Assembly (NCBI GenBank): GCA_002238945.1
Contig: MPNI01000006.1
Coordinates: forward strand, 30,394 to 94,393
Reading direction: 5' to 3'
Length of the DNA stretch: 64,000 nt
DNA from: Proteobacteria bacterium bin106
GTDB taxonomy: Bacteria > Bdellovibrionota_B > Oligoflexia > Oligoflexales > Bin106
A program made the position numbers and the translations under genes. Positions 7,706 through 17,734 of this stretch are shown here, one piece after another. Below the pieces are notes generated by a model. That model was not told the DNA's origin. It ran no database searches and saw nothing but the letters and a program-made list of their open reading frames with translations. Numbering within the stretch: position 1 is the first letter of the stretch; the number at the start of each line of letters is the position of its first letter.

Positions 7706-10297
7706 TTAGCTATCATTATATTCCACCATACTTCCATCAGCTACAATTTTACGCCCTAGCCAGGCTCTCGGTTTAGCTCCTGTGGATCTTTCAATGAAAT
7801 GCTGTGATTCCATAGCCTCAATCATACGTGCTGCACGATTATAGCCAATTTGCAGACGTCTTTGTAAAAACGAAGCCGAAATATTGCCACGATCTTCAGC
7901 AATCTTTAAAGCCTGCTCCCACTTAGGATCTTGTGTGGTAAAGGTGTGTTCGTTAACTTTTTCAAGACGCAATAATTTTTTTTGCAATGAAGGAAAATAC
8001 GATAAGTCATAATCATTTTGCAAAGAATGTAAAAGCTTACGTATCTCTTGATCACTCACATAAGCACCTTGCAACCTTTGAGGTCTGATATAAGCTGGAT
8101 TTTGAAATAACATATCACCCCGACCTAATAACTTTTCAGCACCAATTTGATCAAGAATGGTGCGACTATCGTGTTTGCTCACCACCTGAAAAGCAATACG
8201 TGCTGGAAAATTTGCCTTAATCACCCCAGTGATCACATCCACCGATGGACGCTGAGTAGCTAATACCAAATGAATACCACTAGCTCGTGCTTTTTGTGAT
8301 AACCGCTGAATCAATCCTTCCACATCTTTAGGAGCCACTAGCATAAGGTCAGCTAACTCATCAATAATCATCACCAAATAAGGCATAAAATCAGCGTTAG
8401 GGAAATGCTCTCGCCACTGCTGTTGATCATCATCCGACAAACTATTCCAACTGGCATTGAATTCCGAAATATTACGGACTTGCATCTCTTGCATCAATCG
8501 ATAACGAGATTCCATCTCTTGGACCGCCCATTCCAGTACCAAACACGATTGTTGCGCATCTGTGATCACAGGACAAGCAAGATGAGGCATTTTGCTATAA
8601 GCACTGAGTTCTAACATCTTTGGATCCACCAAAATCATCTTCACTTCACGGGGAGAACGTGCACAGATAATAGAGTTGATCAGTGCATGAATACCTACTG
8701 ACTTTCCAGATCCTGTGGCTCCAGCAATCAAAAGATGCGGCATAGCTGCTAGGTCCACTTGCATCGCCTCACCACTAGGACTAATACCTAATCCAATAGG
8801 TAGTGACATGTCCTTTTGAGCATGCATATGTTTTTTGACAATATCACCCAAATACACCGTTACCGGATCAGAACGAGGCACTTGAATTCCCATAGAACTC
8901 TTACCCACAATAGGTTGAATAATCACCGATTCCACTTTTAAGGAACGAGCAATATCATCCACTAAACCGGTGATCTTGGTTTGTTTGATACCTGAGTTGG
9001 GCTCAAATTCAAAGGTGCGTACCCGTGGTCCTGTCTGCAAACCCACCAACTTACCACCAATAGAGAAATCCTCAAGTGTTGAAACAAGCACCTCAGCTGT
9101 TTTTTTAGCAGCCTCATCTTTTTTAAACAAAACATGTTTAAAGGTTTGCTCTTTAAACATCTTCACATAATCCATACTAGGATAAACCTCAGGAACAGAT
9201 TTGTGACTGCTATGATCATCTATCGTCAAAGGATGATCTTTTGTATCACTGCTCTGAGCCGTCTTCGTGGCTAGAGCCACATCATGCGACATCACAGCTG
9301 GTTGGGATGTCGCCTGTATGGCAATGTCATAGTCATAGTTAGAATGAGAGCTAGAATGGTTGCTGCTCATGTCATTGCTACCGGATAAACTTTGAGCCAC
9401 ATCTCTTTTATGTAAAGATGAAGTGGTTTGAGGACGTACAAACACGTCTCTGAGTTTTTGACTCGTGCTACGATAGGTGCTACTTTGTGCCACACCTTCT
9501 AGGATACGTTCCATCCACTGCGGCAGTTTTTGTGAAGCAAGCTGAGCCCACATACCCCTTATCCAATCCCTACACCACCCCTTAAGGTGATGGATCTGAC
9601 ACCTACGCCACAACACCATCTGATGATGCCTCAACCAAGCTATCAGCTGTTTCCATACCGGCAAGGAAGCAAGAAAAGGACCTAAGGACCATATGGCTGC
9701 AAAAAAAGCACACATCCACACACCCACCTGGCCCACATATACCTCTGCCCATGAGGTGAGATAACGACCTAACCAACCCCCTTCTTGAGACGTTATGGCA
9801 AGCAAGTTGGCAAAAACACAAGCCAAAGCCAACCCATAACTTCCTCTCATTGTAAGAAATAGCCAACGCAGCAAACAACTGAACCTGTTAGACCATGATC
9901 TTTTTTTTATCTCAAAGATAACCCATAACACAAACAAAGGAATACCATATGCACACACCCCCAACAAAGTCAGGAAATGAGCACTGACTTCTGCACCAAT
10001 CTTTCCACCATAATTGGCAACACGATCAGGATAAGGCGCTGTAGCTGTGTAATAAGAAGGATCAAAAGGATCAAAAGATAGCAAAGACACATAATAAAAC
10101 AAACCACAACCACACAACACAAACCACAAAGCTTTTTTCACATAAGCCTCACGATCACCAGCAATGCTGTGGTTATGTGTCTGTTTTAAAGAAGCTATAC
10201 GCGTTCTACGTTTTGGGTTTTTTTCCTCGTTATGTGTATTCTTCTTTGTCATATTATTTGTAACACTTTCAGCAGCCATCACCGTGCTCAAAGACAT
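7706..10297 (-). CDS. ftsK: DNA translocase FtsK/SpoIIIE
   Basis: 863 residues. Four to five hydrophobic segments lie in residues about 55-220, followed by a Ser/His-rich linker (about 290-390). The motor domain has Walker A GATGSGKSV near residue 525 and a Walker-B region MIIDELADLM near 642, then LVLATQRPSVDVITG and RIAFQVVSKHDSRTILD. The last 65 residues form the winged-helix gamma domain (ASFLQRRLQIGYNRAARMIE) that in the family reads KOPS sequences. It is anchored at the division septum and moves chromosome termini for dimer resolution. The linker is short compared with E. coli FtsK. Confidence 0.95.
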   Translation of the reverse strand: MSLSTVMAAESVTNNMTKKNTHNEEKNPKRRTRIASLKQTHNHSIAGDREAYVKKALWFVLCGCGLFYYVSLLSFDPFDPSYYTATAPYPDRVANYGGKIGAEVSAHFLTLLGVCAYGIPLFVLWVIFEIKKRSWSNRFSCLLRWLFLTMRGSYGLALACVFANLLAITSQEGGWLGRYLTSWAEVYVGQVGVWMCAFFAAIWSLGPFLASLPVWKQLIAWLRHHQMVLWRRCQIHHLKGWCRDWIRGMWAQLASQKLPQWMERILEGVAQSSTYRSTSQKLRDVFVRPQTTSSLHKRDVAQSLSGSNDMSSNHSSSHSNYDYDIAIQATSQPAVMSHDVALATKTAQSSDTKDHPLTIDDHSSHKSVPEVYPSMDYVKMFKEQTFKHVLFKKDEAAKKTAEVLVSTLEDFSIGGKLVGLQTGPRVRTFEFEPNSGIKQTKITGLVDDIARSLKVESVIIQPIVGKSSMGIQVPRSDPVTVYLGDIVKKHMHAQKDMSLPIGLGISPSGEAMQVDLAAMPHLLIAGATGSGKSVGIHALINSIICARSPREVKMILVDPKMLELSAYSKMPHLACPVITDAQQSCLVLEWAVQEMESRYRLMQEMQVRNISEFNASWNSLSDDDQQQWREHFPNADFMPYLVMIIDELADLMLVAPKDVEGLIQRLSQKARASGIHLVLATQRPSVDVITGVIKANFPARIAFQVVSKHDSRTILDQIGAEKLLGRGDMLFQNPAYIRPQRLQGAYVSDQEIRKLLHSLQNDYDLSYFPSLQKKLLRLEKVNEHTFTTQDPKWEQALKIAEDRGNISASFLQRRLQIGYNRAARMIEAMESQHFIERSTGAKPRAWLGRKIVADGSMVEYNDS

Positions 10298-10697
10298 ACC
10301 AACGCACCCAATGAATGATATGATGCACCCACCACCTCACTTGCAAAGGCACAGAAAAGTTATGCCGGCAAAGCGTTATGCCAATCACTAAGTAAGATAT
10401 ACATCCATCACATCCTGATTCTTCTCTTCCATGCTACCACAATTCCCTTCTTGCTAAACTGCCGTCCCTATCACATATTTCCCATAAATTGATAAAGAAT
10501 TATTTTTTAAGCTTTTTTTTTCAACTCTATTATGTTAGGCATACTGAAAATAACAAAAAGGAAAAATTCTGCCAGAACGCTATACCGCCGCCCATATCTG
10601 ATTCTTCTAACGAGAGGTGCGCTCTGCACTCTTATATTCAAACTTATATCCAAATAAGTCACATCTAACTTATAAGGAACTAGGTAACCTCAGTAAG
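10298..10697. other. 400-bp gap upstream of ftsK
   Basis: No gene seen. It holds the candidate ftsK promoter (10529-10556) and a homopolymer-rich stretch around 10500-10522. It begins just past the end of the metallo-beta-lactamase-like gene. Confidence 0.6.
10529..10556 (-). promoter_or_regulatory. Candidate sigma70 promoter for ftsK
   Basis: On the minus strand TTGTTA (10551-10556) and CATAAT (10529-10534) are separated by 16 bases. The leader to the ftsK start would be about 225 bases. The call rests on motif match only. Confidence 0.35.
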
Positions 10698-11732
10698 CTA
10701 CATAAACTGTGAAAGATCAAATAAAGTCGGTTGATTATTCATATAAGCCGGAGATAGTGGAACACCGAGGCCTTTGAAAGTCTCCATATAATGACTTATA
10801 TAAGTCCCTGTAATCACCACTTTATCCGGTTTTACCTCTTGGATTGTCTGATAAAGATCTTCTTGAGTGCTTTCTGTGTTCACAAGGAAATGTTTTGCAA
10901 ACACATCAAGCTTTTTATACTCCGTATAAGCTGCGTGATTATGGGCCACAAAATACAAAGAGGACTGTTTCATAGCCAAGGCTTTTAAACGTGACAAAGT
11001 GGTAAATGGAGCAAGCACCACTTTAGCTCCTCTGTGAGATGGTTGGAAACGTTTAAAAGAAGGCAAAGAAATACCACACTCTTGATAGACCTGACTCACA
11101 CCATAAATCGAGGAGTAAAGAGATATCTCAAAGTCTGAGAGATGATGAATAATCTCTTGAGCCACCCCTAAAGCCTTACACACCACTACCGGGTATTTTC
11201 CATGTTCTTTGTAGTGCTCACGCAAACACGAAGCTAAAGCATCTAATTGCTGCGTTTTCTGTGGAATAACATAAGAAAGATCTGCACAAGAAGCAGACAA
11301 GATCAAAACGTTACTGCGCTTCAATGCACTCTGATGTACCAAAGAATAACTCGAAGGCATCGAAGAAGGAGCATAAAGGAAGGAAAGATCATCTCTCGAT
11401 TGCACCCAAATGGAGGCCTGCCCTAAACAACAACCGCCGGGAAGAAATTCAATGGTATGAGGACCTATGGAAAAGGGCCGAAAATACTCAGAAACAATAG
11501 GCACTGAATAATTCATAGGAACACGACGACGACTAGCTAGCAACCGAGCTACCCCATTGCTAGTGATCAAATGCGAACCATGACGAGGCAACCTCTTTGT
11601 GGGAAATGTAGAAAGCAAAGACACATCATGACACTCAAGTGCATCAAACCATAGAAGAGTGCCCTTAATATGCACTCCCTCTTTATAAGCAACCACTTGA
11701 GCACATGCATCATCTATAGATGTAACCATCAC
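10698..11732 (-). CDS. Metallo-beta-lactamase-fold-like protein, apparently without catalytic motifs
   Basis: 344 residues. The layout (a segment HGSHLITSNGVARLLASRR, then FRPFSIGPHTIEFLPGGCCL, then a C-terminal region ending PTLFDLSQFM) resembles the MBL-fold exonucleases of the ligase-associated or RNA-processing type. There, LPAGHxLGSA and HxHxDH carry the metal ligands. Here no HxHxDH is present and the GH position reads GG, so a metal-dependent nuclease is unlikely. The assignment to this fold is an inference from pattern, not proof. Its neighbours, pyrF upstream and ftsK downstream, do not suggest a role. Confidence 0.4.
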   Translation of the reverse strand: MMVTSIDDACAQVVAYKEGVHIKGTLLWFDALECHDVSLLSTFPTKRLPRHGSHLITSNGVARLLASRRRVPMNYSVPIVSEYFRPFSIGPHTIEFLPGGCCLGQASIWVQSRDDLSFLYAPSSMPSSYSLVHQSALKRSNVLILSASCADLSYVIPQKTQQLDALASCLREHYKEHGKYPVVVCKALGVAQEIIHHLSDFEISLYSSIYGVSQVYQECGISLPSFKRFQPSHRGAKVVLAPFTTLSRLKALAMKQSSLYFVAHNHAAYTEYKKLDVFAKHFLVNTESTQEDLYQTIQEVKPDKVVITGTYISHYMETFKGLGVPLSPAYMNNQPTLFDLSQFM

Positions 11733-11793
11733 ATATTATCCACATAACCCATATAGAATACATTTCACCATATTTTACACACAAAACAACACA

Positions 11794-12831
11794 TCACGGT
11801 ATTTTAAGCTGCAATCGATAATGAGCAATATTGTGACCAAGTACTTTTCTTACATCAAGTGGTCTTACATCAAGTGGTCTCACATCACATGGTGATATCT
11901 CACCCTCACTCTCACTCTTGTGCTCATATAATGCTCGAGATACATTATAAATATGCCAAGGCTTGTTCAAGGTTTTATCTACAGCTCCCCCTTGTTTACC
12001 CAAACCAGGAAGCAAAAGAGGAATATCACCTAATGAGGCATAAACAGCCGGATCCATATCACCTAATGCACCCATCTTCGTTGCACCCAGCACCAGACCT
12101 ATGGAATCTTGAGCCCTCATGCCTTGCTGCAAACATGATGGTTTATCATACAACAAAGACCATATATGGCCATATAAACTCTCAGAAGACGCCTCACTCT
12201 TTTCTCTATGATCGGTGTGATGTTGGCTTGAGGCCTCATTCCAACTAAGACATTGAGGGAAAGATTGAATAAGATCGCCACTGGCATTAGATGTACGCCA
12301 TAACACAAACACTCCCTTACCCCTCACAAACCATGGCTCAAGAGCTTGCCACACATCTGCTCCCATATAAGGATTGATGGTAAGAGCATCGGCATCAAAA
12401 TGATCAAAAGCCATTCTTCCATAAGCTTCCATACTCGAAGCAATATCACCACGCTTGCCATCAAGAATAACAAAACAATCATGACTTTGAGCAAGTGCCA
12501 CCAAAGACTCTAAAACACCTATCCCCGCTGAACCATGAGCTTCAAAGTACGCCATCTGAAACTTCACACAACGTATACCCTGTTGTATGGTTGCTATGAG
12601 CACATGCTCACCAAGCCATTCCAATAAATACGTTAACGATACCTTTGCCGTATTCATAGATGATAAAGCAGCAAAACGCTCAGCCACATCACAACGCACA
12701 TCCACACCCACACATAATTGCGATCCCGCTAAACCCACCACACGCGACAAACGTTGACGCATAGACTCACACAACACAGAAGATGATGATGTGGAAAAAG
12801 AATCATTCATATCAGCCCATATACCAAACAT
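11794..12831 (-). CDS. pyrF: Orotidine 5'-phosphate decarboxylase, type 2
   Basis: 345 residues, longer than the 230-residue type 1 enzymes. The catalytic element DGKRGDI is at residues 124-130 (family D-x-K-R-x-D), preceded by VKFQMAYFEAHG at 89-100. It converts OMP to UMP in pyrimidine synthesis. The C-terminal part holds a short duplicated segment (RPLDVRPLDVRK), a slippage-type repeat at DNA level near 11850-11885. An Arg-rich C-terminal active-site segment is not obvious to me. No other pyr genes lie nearby. Confidence 0.85.
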   Translation of the reverse strand: MFGIWADMNDSFSTSSSSVLCESMRQRLSRVVGLAGSQLCVGVDVRCDVAERFAALSSMNTAKVSLTYLLEWLGEHVLIATIQQGIRCVKFQMAYFEAHGSAGIGVLESLVALAQSHDCFVILDGKRGDIASSMEAYGRMAFDHFDADALTINPYMGADVWQALEPWFVRGKGVFVLWRTSNASGDLIQSFPQCLSWNEASSQHHTDHREKSEASSESLYGHIWSLLYDKPSCLQQGMRAQDSIGLVLGATKMGALGDMDPAVYASLGDIPLLLPGLGKQGGAVDKTLNKPWHIYNVSRALYEHKSESEGEISPCDVRPLDVRPLDVRKVLGHNIAHYRLQLKIP

Positions 12832-12890
12832 CCAAAAATTCTCTTACATTTGCAAACACAAGGCTTTTTTACACTTTACACATCACACTC

Positions 12891-14942
12891 TCAAGCTGGC
12901 CATTTCAAAAAAGAATCCCTGCTAGCAAAATGTCTATGAATAAATTCTTGTACCATCAAAGGACCACACATATCAGCATAGGCAAACAACGAACCCATAT
13001 GTTCAGGAACACCACATGCCTCAAAAAGCACACACTCCATATCCTCTTTTTTCGTCACAATGCCCTTAGCTAACAGAATATACCCTAAATACAAAAGCAG
13101 CATCACAAAGTATTCACTTTGCAAAACCTCCACACGATAACGCGGTTCATGAAGACGAGCTTTATATGTGTTTTTCCCCTTATTATCTTGTTGTGATGAC
13201 AAATAAGACGTTCTCCATTGCAACACATCTTTCCATTCACCACCATAAGGAAATGAAGACTCACATCCCAAAAGAGATAATATATCTTGATGCTGTTGCC
13301 AGATCCCTTGCAAAGATTCCACAACATCCATCCAGTACTTATCATCCACCAAAGACCAACCTTGATGTGATAAAACTTTCAATAATTCTTTCAAGCCCCC
13401 ACGATAGAATAAAGATTCTTTAAGCAATTCTTGCACAAACCTAGAACGAAGCCATAAATGCAAAGACTCCGCTGCCATCTCTTCACTCACACACACCAAC
13501 TTCCCACCTAAAAAAGCAGCACATTGACGTGCACCTTGCTCATCTGGCTCTTTATATTCTCTTTTAGCTATTTTTTTCTTAGCTATTTTGGCTACTTGAG
13601 TTCTATGAACAAGGTTTCTTTGAGGGCTAGTTTTAGGGCTAGTCTTAGGGCTAGTTTGATAAAGCAAAACCCCACCTAAAAAACTATTCCATTCCACACT
13701 CTGAAGAAGATGAAACCGATAGTCTTCATATCCCATTTTGATGTGAACTTTGCTACGCTCATAACATCTCACCCATACCTGTTGAACACTCATTCGAACT
13801 TTGATCAATTCTTCAGGCGAAAGTACCATCCAATCACAGTATATCTCTTGTAACATATGAGCTTTCTGGCTATCCATCATCACAAGGAATTTTTGCCACA
13901 AAGATAACAAACGAGAAGATAACAACCGTGCTGATGATGCAACCAGCATCACACGATAACCACGACTGATCCAAAGCAAGATCCATTTCACAGCAGGAAT
14001 CATAGCCGATACATCTAACCACACTCTACCAGACCATACCTGCTCCACATCTCCATAAAATGCTTTCAAGTAAGAGTGTTTTATGGGAAACATACCTCTA
14101 TCATAAGATGTTTGCCAAAACATATAACACCCTCGCACACTCTCTGTTAGGGATTCTTCATCACCTGCCACCAAAGCATGCTTCCACATATTTTGCCATG
14201 ATTCCTCAAAATACTCACGAATACGTTTTGAAACAACTGTCTTAGCAGAAGCATGCCTTAACCCCTCACCATCAACAAAAGGTCTCCACAACGACTCAAC
14301 AGCAAAATGATGATCTGCAAACACGTCCCATGCTGCAAAATCATCACGGCAAGCTGGCAAAACCTTGCCCAAAACACCATCTGAATTTTGATTAAATACA
14401 CTCACCCATGATGACACATAAGACCCACTTACCACAGAAACCGAAAAAACTCCAAGCGATTCAAAAGCTCGCAAGCAACGTCTTTTCAACCAAAAACTTT
14501 TTTTAATAAGTTTTTTATGCACCCATAATTCACAAGCACCACCCATGGGAGGATAACCCCAATCCCAGTCAGGAAAACCAAGTAACACATCAGGGGCTAC
14601 AACAAACAGACGCGAACACATCATAGCCCATTCAAAATACGACCCAGTAACATCACCCAAAGCTATACAATACATACGCTTGCGATGAGCAAACAGAATT
14701 TCTAATATTTCTCTAAAACGCTTAACCTGTTGTTCTATGCTACTACGAAGATACTCACCTGACACAACCTTATGATCTTGACAAGACGAAGACATCACCA
14801 CCAATAGATTTTCTGTAGATGTTTTCAATACCTCCGTGATATCCACAAACCACTGCTCTAACTCAGCAGAAGGACAGTATAGTGAATCCACCTCAGGCAT
14901 AAACCACACACTTGCTGTCTGGTCTCCAGTAGTAGCCTTCAT
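12891..14942 (-). CDS. FadB-like (crotonase plus 3-hydroxyacyl-CoA dehydrogenase) protein, highly diverged
   Basis: 683 residues, close to FadB length. Residues about 90-170 follow the crotonase pattern (an IALGDVTGSYFEWAM segment, then DVLLGFPDWDWGYPPMGG). Near residue 308 the RVWLDVSAMIPAVKWILL region lies where the GxGxMG NAD loop of FadB would be, but without the glycines. The C-terminal CGVPEHMGSLFAYADMCG matches the dehydrogenase tail. Key glycines and acids appear lost, so I infer a catalytically impaired or repurposed homologue. It contains a TSPKTSPKTSP repeat at about 13624-13657. Its ATG overlaps the stop of the upstream gene by 4 bases (translational coupling). Confidence 0.4.
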   Translation of the reverse strand: MKATTGDQTASVWFMPEVDSLYCPSAELEQWFVDITEVLKTSTENLLVVMSSSCQDHKVVSGEYLRSSIEQQVKRFREILEILFAHRKRMYCIALGDVTGSYFEWAMMCSRLFVVAPDVLLGFPDWDWGYPPMGGACELWVHKKLIKKSFWLKRRCLRAFESLGVFSVSVVSGSYVSSWVSVFNQNSDGVLGKVLPACRDDFAAWDVFADHHFAVESLWRPFVDGEGLRHASAKTVVSKRIREYFEESWQNMWKHALVAGDEESLTESVRGCYMFWQTSYDRGMFPIKHSYLKAFYGDVEQVWSGRVWLDVSAMIPAVKWILLWISRGYRVMLVASSARLLSSRLLSLWQKFLVMMDSQKAHMLQEIYCDWMVLSPEELIKVRMSVQQVWVRCYERSKVHIKMGYEDYRFHLLQSVEWNSFLGGVLLYQTSPKTSPKTSPQRNLVHRTQVAKIAKKKIAKREYKEPDEQGARQCAAFLGGKLVCVSEEMAAESLHLWLRSRFVQELLKESLFYRGGLKELLKVLSHQGWSLVDDKYWMDVVESLQGIWQQHQDILSLLGCESSFPYGGEWKDVLQWRTSYLSSQQDNKGKNTYKARLHEPRYRVEVLQSEYFVMLLLYLGYILLAKGIVTKKEDMECVLFEACGVPEHMGSLFAYADMCGPLMVQEFIHRHFASRDSFLKWPA

Positions 14943-16144
14943 AAAGACCTCTTGCCATCATCAAGACTGCAACCAACAAGCTTACTGTTACCAGATGGTT
15001 CTTTTTGCTTTTGCTTTTGCTTTTGCGATGGCTCTGCTTGACTGTGATACAAACACTCCATCACGCCCTGTCCATCAAGATGAACATGCCATGACCGAGC
15101 CTGCACAAAACCATCTCCACCTAAAAAATACCCCAAACCACTACCCCACACATCACAGCCTCTCAACCACTTCCGCAGACAATGCTGTTGGTAATCAGCT
15201 GCATCTATAGAGTCTTCTAAGTAATCATAGATGGCAAAATCCAATAACGATGATCCCGTATATGTATGAAGCTGATAACGTGGCGAGGTTTTTTTGCTAG
15301 CATGAACACCGCTAGCATGAACACATGACTGCAACTGCACCATATGTGTGCGAATCTTTTCTAAAACAGAAAGCCCATAGCCACGCAAGCAAGATACGTC
15401 ATAACGCACCAACCCTAAATGAGCAAAATCAGAGGCATTTTTTTCTAAGAAAGATAAACGAGCAAAATCATCCACATCCACAGTCAAAGGAAGAGAAGAA
15501 AACATCTGATGACATGTCCTTGGCAAAGATAGCACCACAAGCCCTTGTGGATAAGCACTCCCTTTAACAGAAACTTCTAATTTTGACAAAGATTTCGCCC
15601 ATAAAGGAACTTCTTTTAAAATCTTCCATAACCGCTTTTCAGCTTTTTTAAAATGCTTATTTGCAAAATCCACAACAAAAAACTTGCCACCTTTCATCCC
15701 TAATACCCAACTGTTTTCTGCGCTAGAAGATGTACTTGCTGTCATATGCATATCCACCTGACCACGTGATAACAATGCATAAATGCCTTGCAAGAAATCA
15801 GCATACTTTTCAAATAAATGCGGATTTTGCCTCAAACGTAATTTCAAAAAATACATCTCAAATTCTGAAACAGGACACAACGTTCCTCCCACATAAATAT
15901 GCCCATCATAAGGAACAGATAAGATATTCCATAATCTTGATAAAGAAAAATGATCAGCAACCAACACCTCAGCTCTAGGAAGCTTTACCATAGCAGAACT
16001 TGAAACATCCTCATGCCTGGCCAACCATAACTTGGGATCTGATACATCTGTCAATAAACAGGTTTTTTTGTAAAGAGCTACAAGAGCTTTCCACCAAAGC
16101 ACTTGTTGTGGCGATGCTGGATAAGGCACATGAATATAAGTCAT
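14939..16144 (-). CDS. Hypothetical protein coupled to the FadB-like gene
   Basis: 401 residues from ATG 16144 (a TTG at 16156 would add four). I do not recognise the family. There is no signal peptide or membrane segment. Near the C-terminus is a (QK)n run (SQKQKQKQKEP) from five TTTTGC units. The 4-base overlap with the next gene suggests a two-gene unit. Position next to a FadB-like gene would suggest a thiolase, but no CxS or C-terminal GHP/CxG thiolase motif is seen. Confidence 0.5.
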   Translation of the reverse strand: MTYIHVPYPASPQQVLWWKALVALYKKTCLLTDVSDPKLWLARHEDVSSSAMVKLPRAEVLVADHFSLSRLWNILSVPYDGHIYVGGTLCPVSEFEMYFLKLRLRQNPHLFEKYADFLQGIYALLSRGQVDMHMTASTSSSAENSWVLGMKGGKFFVVDFANKHFKKAEKRLWKILKEVPLWAKSLSKLEVSVKGSAYPQGLVVLSLPRTCHQMFSSLPLTVDVDDFARLSFLEKNASDFAHLGLVRYDVSCLRGYGLSVLEKIRTHMVQLQSCVHASGVHASKKTSPRYQLHTYTGSSLLDFAIYDYLEDSIDAADYQQHCLRKWLRGCDVWGSGLGYFLGGDGFVQARSWHVHLDGQGVMECLYHSQAEPSQKQKQKQKEPSGNSKLVGCSLDDGKRSL

Positions 16145-16203
16145 AGACACTACCAAAAAAAAAGATAGCTCATATGAGCTGTAATGATCTCTATCTCACT
16201 TTT

Positions 16204-16250
16204 CAGCTAAACTCTCCAGCTAAACTCTCCAGCTAAACTCTCCAGCTAGG
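16204..16250. repeat. 13-bp tandem repeat overlapping a gene end
   Basis: CAGCTAAACTCTC occurs three times (16204-16242) plus a partial copy that runs into the stop codon of the TPR-like gene at 16246. Confidence 0.9.
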
Positions 16251-17403
16251 CGAGAGGAGAAAGAGATTTAACGTAAGCCTCTGGCAAGTGCTTCATCCTA
16301 ATCTCTTTGGACTTAGCTATAAGATGCTCGTCAATTTTTTGTTTTTCAAGAGTTTTCAAACCAAAAAGTAAAGCTTTTCTATTCTGAGAATTAAGACATA
16401 ACTTCACATAATTTTTAAACACATACACATTGAAATCTCTTTTCAAAGATGTTTCAAAATTTTTAAATGCCAAATCCTTTGAACCAAGATTAAGATGACA
16501 TACAGCACTATGATAATAAATCGTGGCTTTTTGATAATTGGTATTAGCAAGCTGTTTCAATGGCTGTAATGCTGCAAGAGCACGTTCATATTCTCCCATC
16601 ATCAACAACAAAGAAAACTTCACCTGACATGCACTAAACCCAGCACTCACATCAACACCATCCAACACCTTCAAGGCAAGATCCACTTCATCAAGATAAT
16701 GCAAATATACCGTAGCAAGTTCAATACGATAAAACGACTCTTCACCAATTTCTTGAGACGATTCCATCAAATATTTCAAACATTGTTCCACTTCATTCCA
16801 TTGCTGAGATTGCATATACATGTTTTTAAAGTAAATCAAAGCTTTATGATTTTTATGATTCACTTCACGTAAAATTTTATATAACTTAAAAATTTTATCT
16901 TCAATATGCAACTTTTCTTCATAAATCAAAATCAAACGCTCAAGAGCTTTTTCAAGAAATTTTTGCGATCGTGAGCGATCATAATGCACAACAATGTATT
17001 CAATAACATGGGCTTCAACTGTATAGTTTTTATGATACATAGCCTCTAAGATCATAAAACGCCAAAAAAAATTAAAAGATAAATCCAAAGAATGCACAGC
17101 CTCAGTAAGCAACTGGCTCACCTCATCTGTGGACTGATCAAGATAGTTAAAGTACACCTTGGCTAAATTCTGATAGTAACCTCGTGCAGCTTCACCATCA
17201 CTTTTTTGAATCATCATCTTAACAACAGGAACATAGATATCCCAACACTCAAAATCAGCAAGCAATTGAATAAGCTCATCACGACCCTCTTTGCTAGAAG
17301 GAATCACATCCTGGCCTTTGTCAAAAGCCACAATCACCTTTTGAAGCTTTTGAAGCTGCTGAGATACCGGTGTTAGTGCTTTTTTTGATTCGCCTTGTTC
17401 CAT
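16246..17403 (-). CDS. Alpha-helical TPR-like repeat protein
   Basis: 385 residues, rich in Lys, Leu, Tyr and Ala helices. Several 34-residue-like units are visible, for example ATIYYHSAVCHLNLGSKDLA and FSLLLMMGEYERALAALQPL, the A-x3-G/A-x3-Y-x2-A pattern of tetratricopeptide repeats, which mediate protein-protein contacts. No signal peptide is present, so it is probably cytoplasmic. The start ATG 17403 follows a short N-terminal MEQGESKK. The partner is unknown. Confidence 0.6.
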   Translation of the reverse strand: MEQGESKKALTPVSQQLQKLQKVIVAFDKGQDVIPSSKEGRDELIQLLADFECWDIYVPVVKMMIQKSDGEAARGYYQNLAKVYFNYLDQSTDEVSQLLTEAVHSLDLSFNFFWRFMILEAMYHKNYTVEAHVIEYIVVHYDRSRSQKFLEKALERLILIYEEKLHIEDKIFKLYKILREVNHKNHKALIYFKNMYMQSQQWNEVEQCLKYLMESSQEIGEESFYRIELATVYLHYLDEVDLALKVLDGVDVSAGFSACQVKFSLLLMMGEYERALAALQPLKQLANTNYQKATIYYHSAVCHLNLGSKDLAFKNFETSLKRDFNVYVFKNYVKLCLNSQNRKALLFGLKTLEKQKIDEHLIAKSKEIRMKHLPEAYVKSLSPLA

Positions 17404-17734
17404 AGACCTGTTCCATAAACGTGTTCCATAAACTCACCTTTTCTAAACACTGACGAGAAAGCCCAAAAAAAGTGCTATCTATCACTACTGATGTCCATAC
17501 GGATATTCATCATATAATTCTATCTTGACATGGTTTATTCCTACACACACCCTACACACACAATATCACCTTGCGCGTCTATCGTCATTTAGCTTCCTTA
17601 TTTTGAAAATTTCTCTATGCTAAATGTTTATAATAGAAAGTTAGGATAACTCACATACGCCTATTATGGATGCTTATTTCCTTTCATATGTATGAACAAA
17701 CTGTATGAACAAACTGTATGAACAAACATAAACC
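17404..17734. other. Divergent intergenic region with tandem repeat and a TATAAT
   Basis: This lies between the minus-strand TPR-like gene and the plus-strand lipoprotein gene. Three 13-bp copies of TGTATGAACAAAC (17689-17727) end 7 bases before the lipoprotein start. A perfect TATAAT lies at 17629-17634 on the plus strand, but the nearest -35-like TTGAAA is 20 bases away, so the promoter call is weak. Confidence 0.5.

Noticed and set aside
14939..16144. Thiolase (FadA) call for the gene beside the FadB-like protein
   Set aside because: No thiolase active-site cysteine or C-terminal GHP/CxG motif is seen; left as hypothetical.
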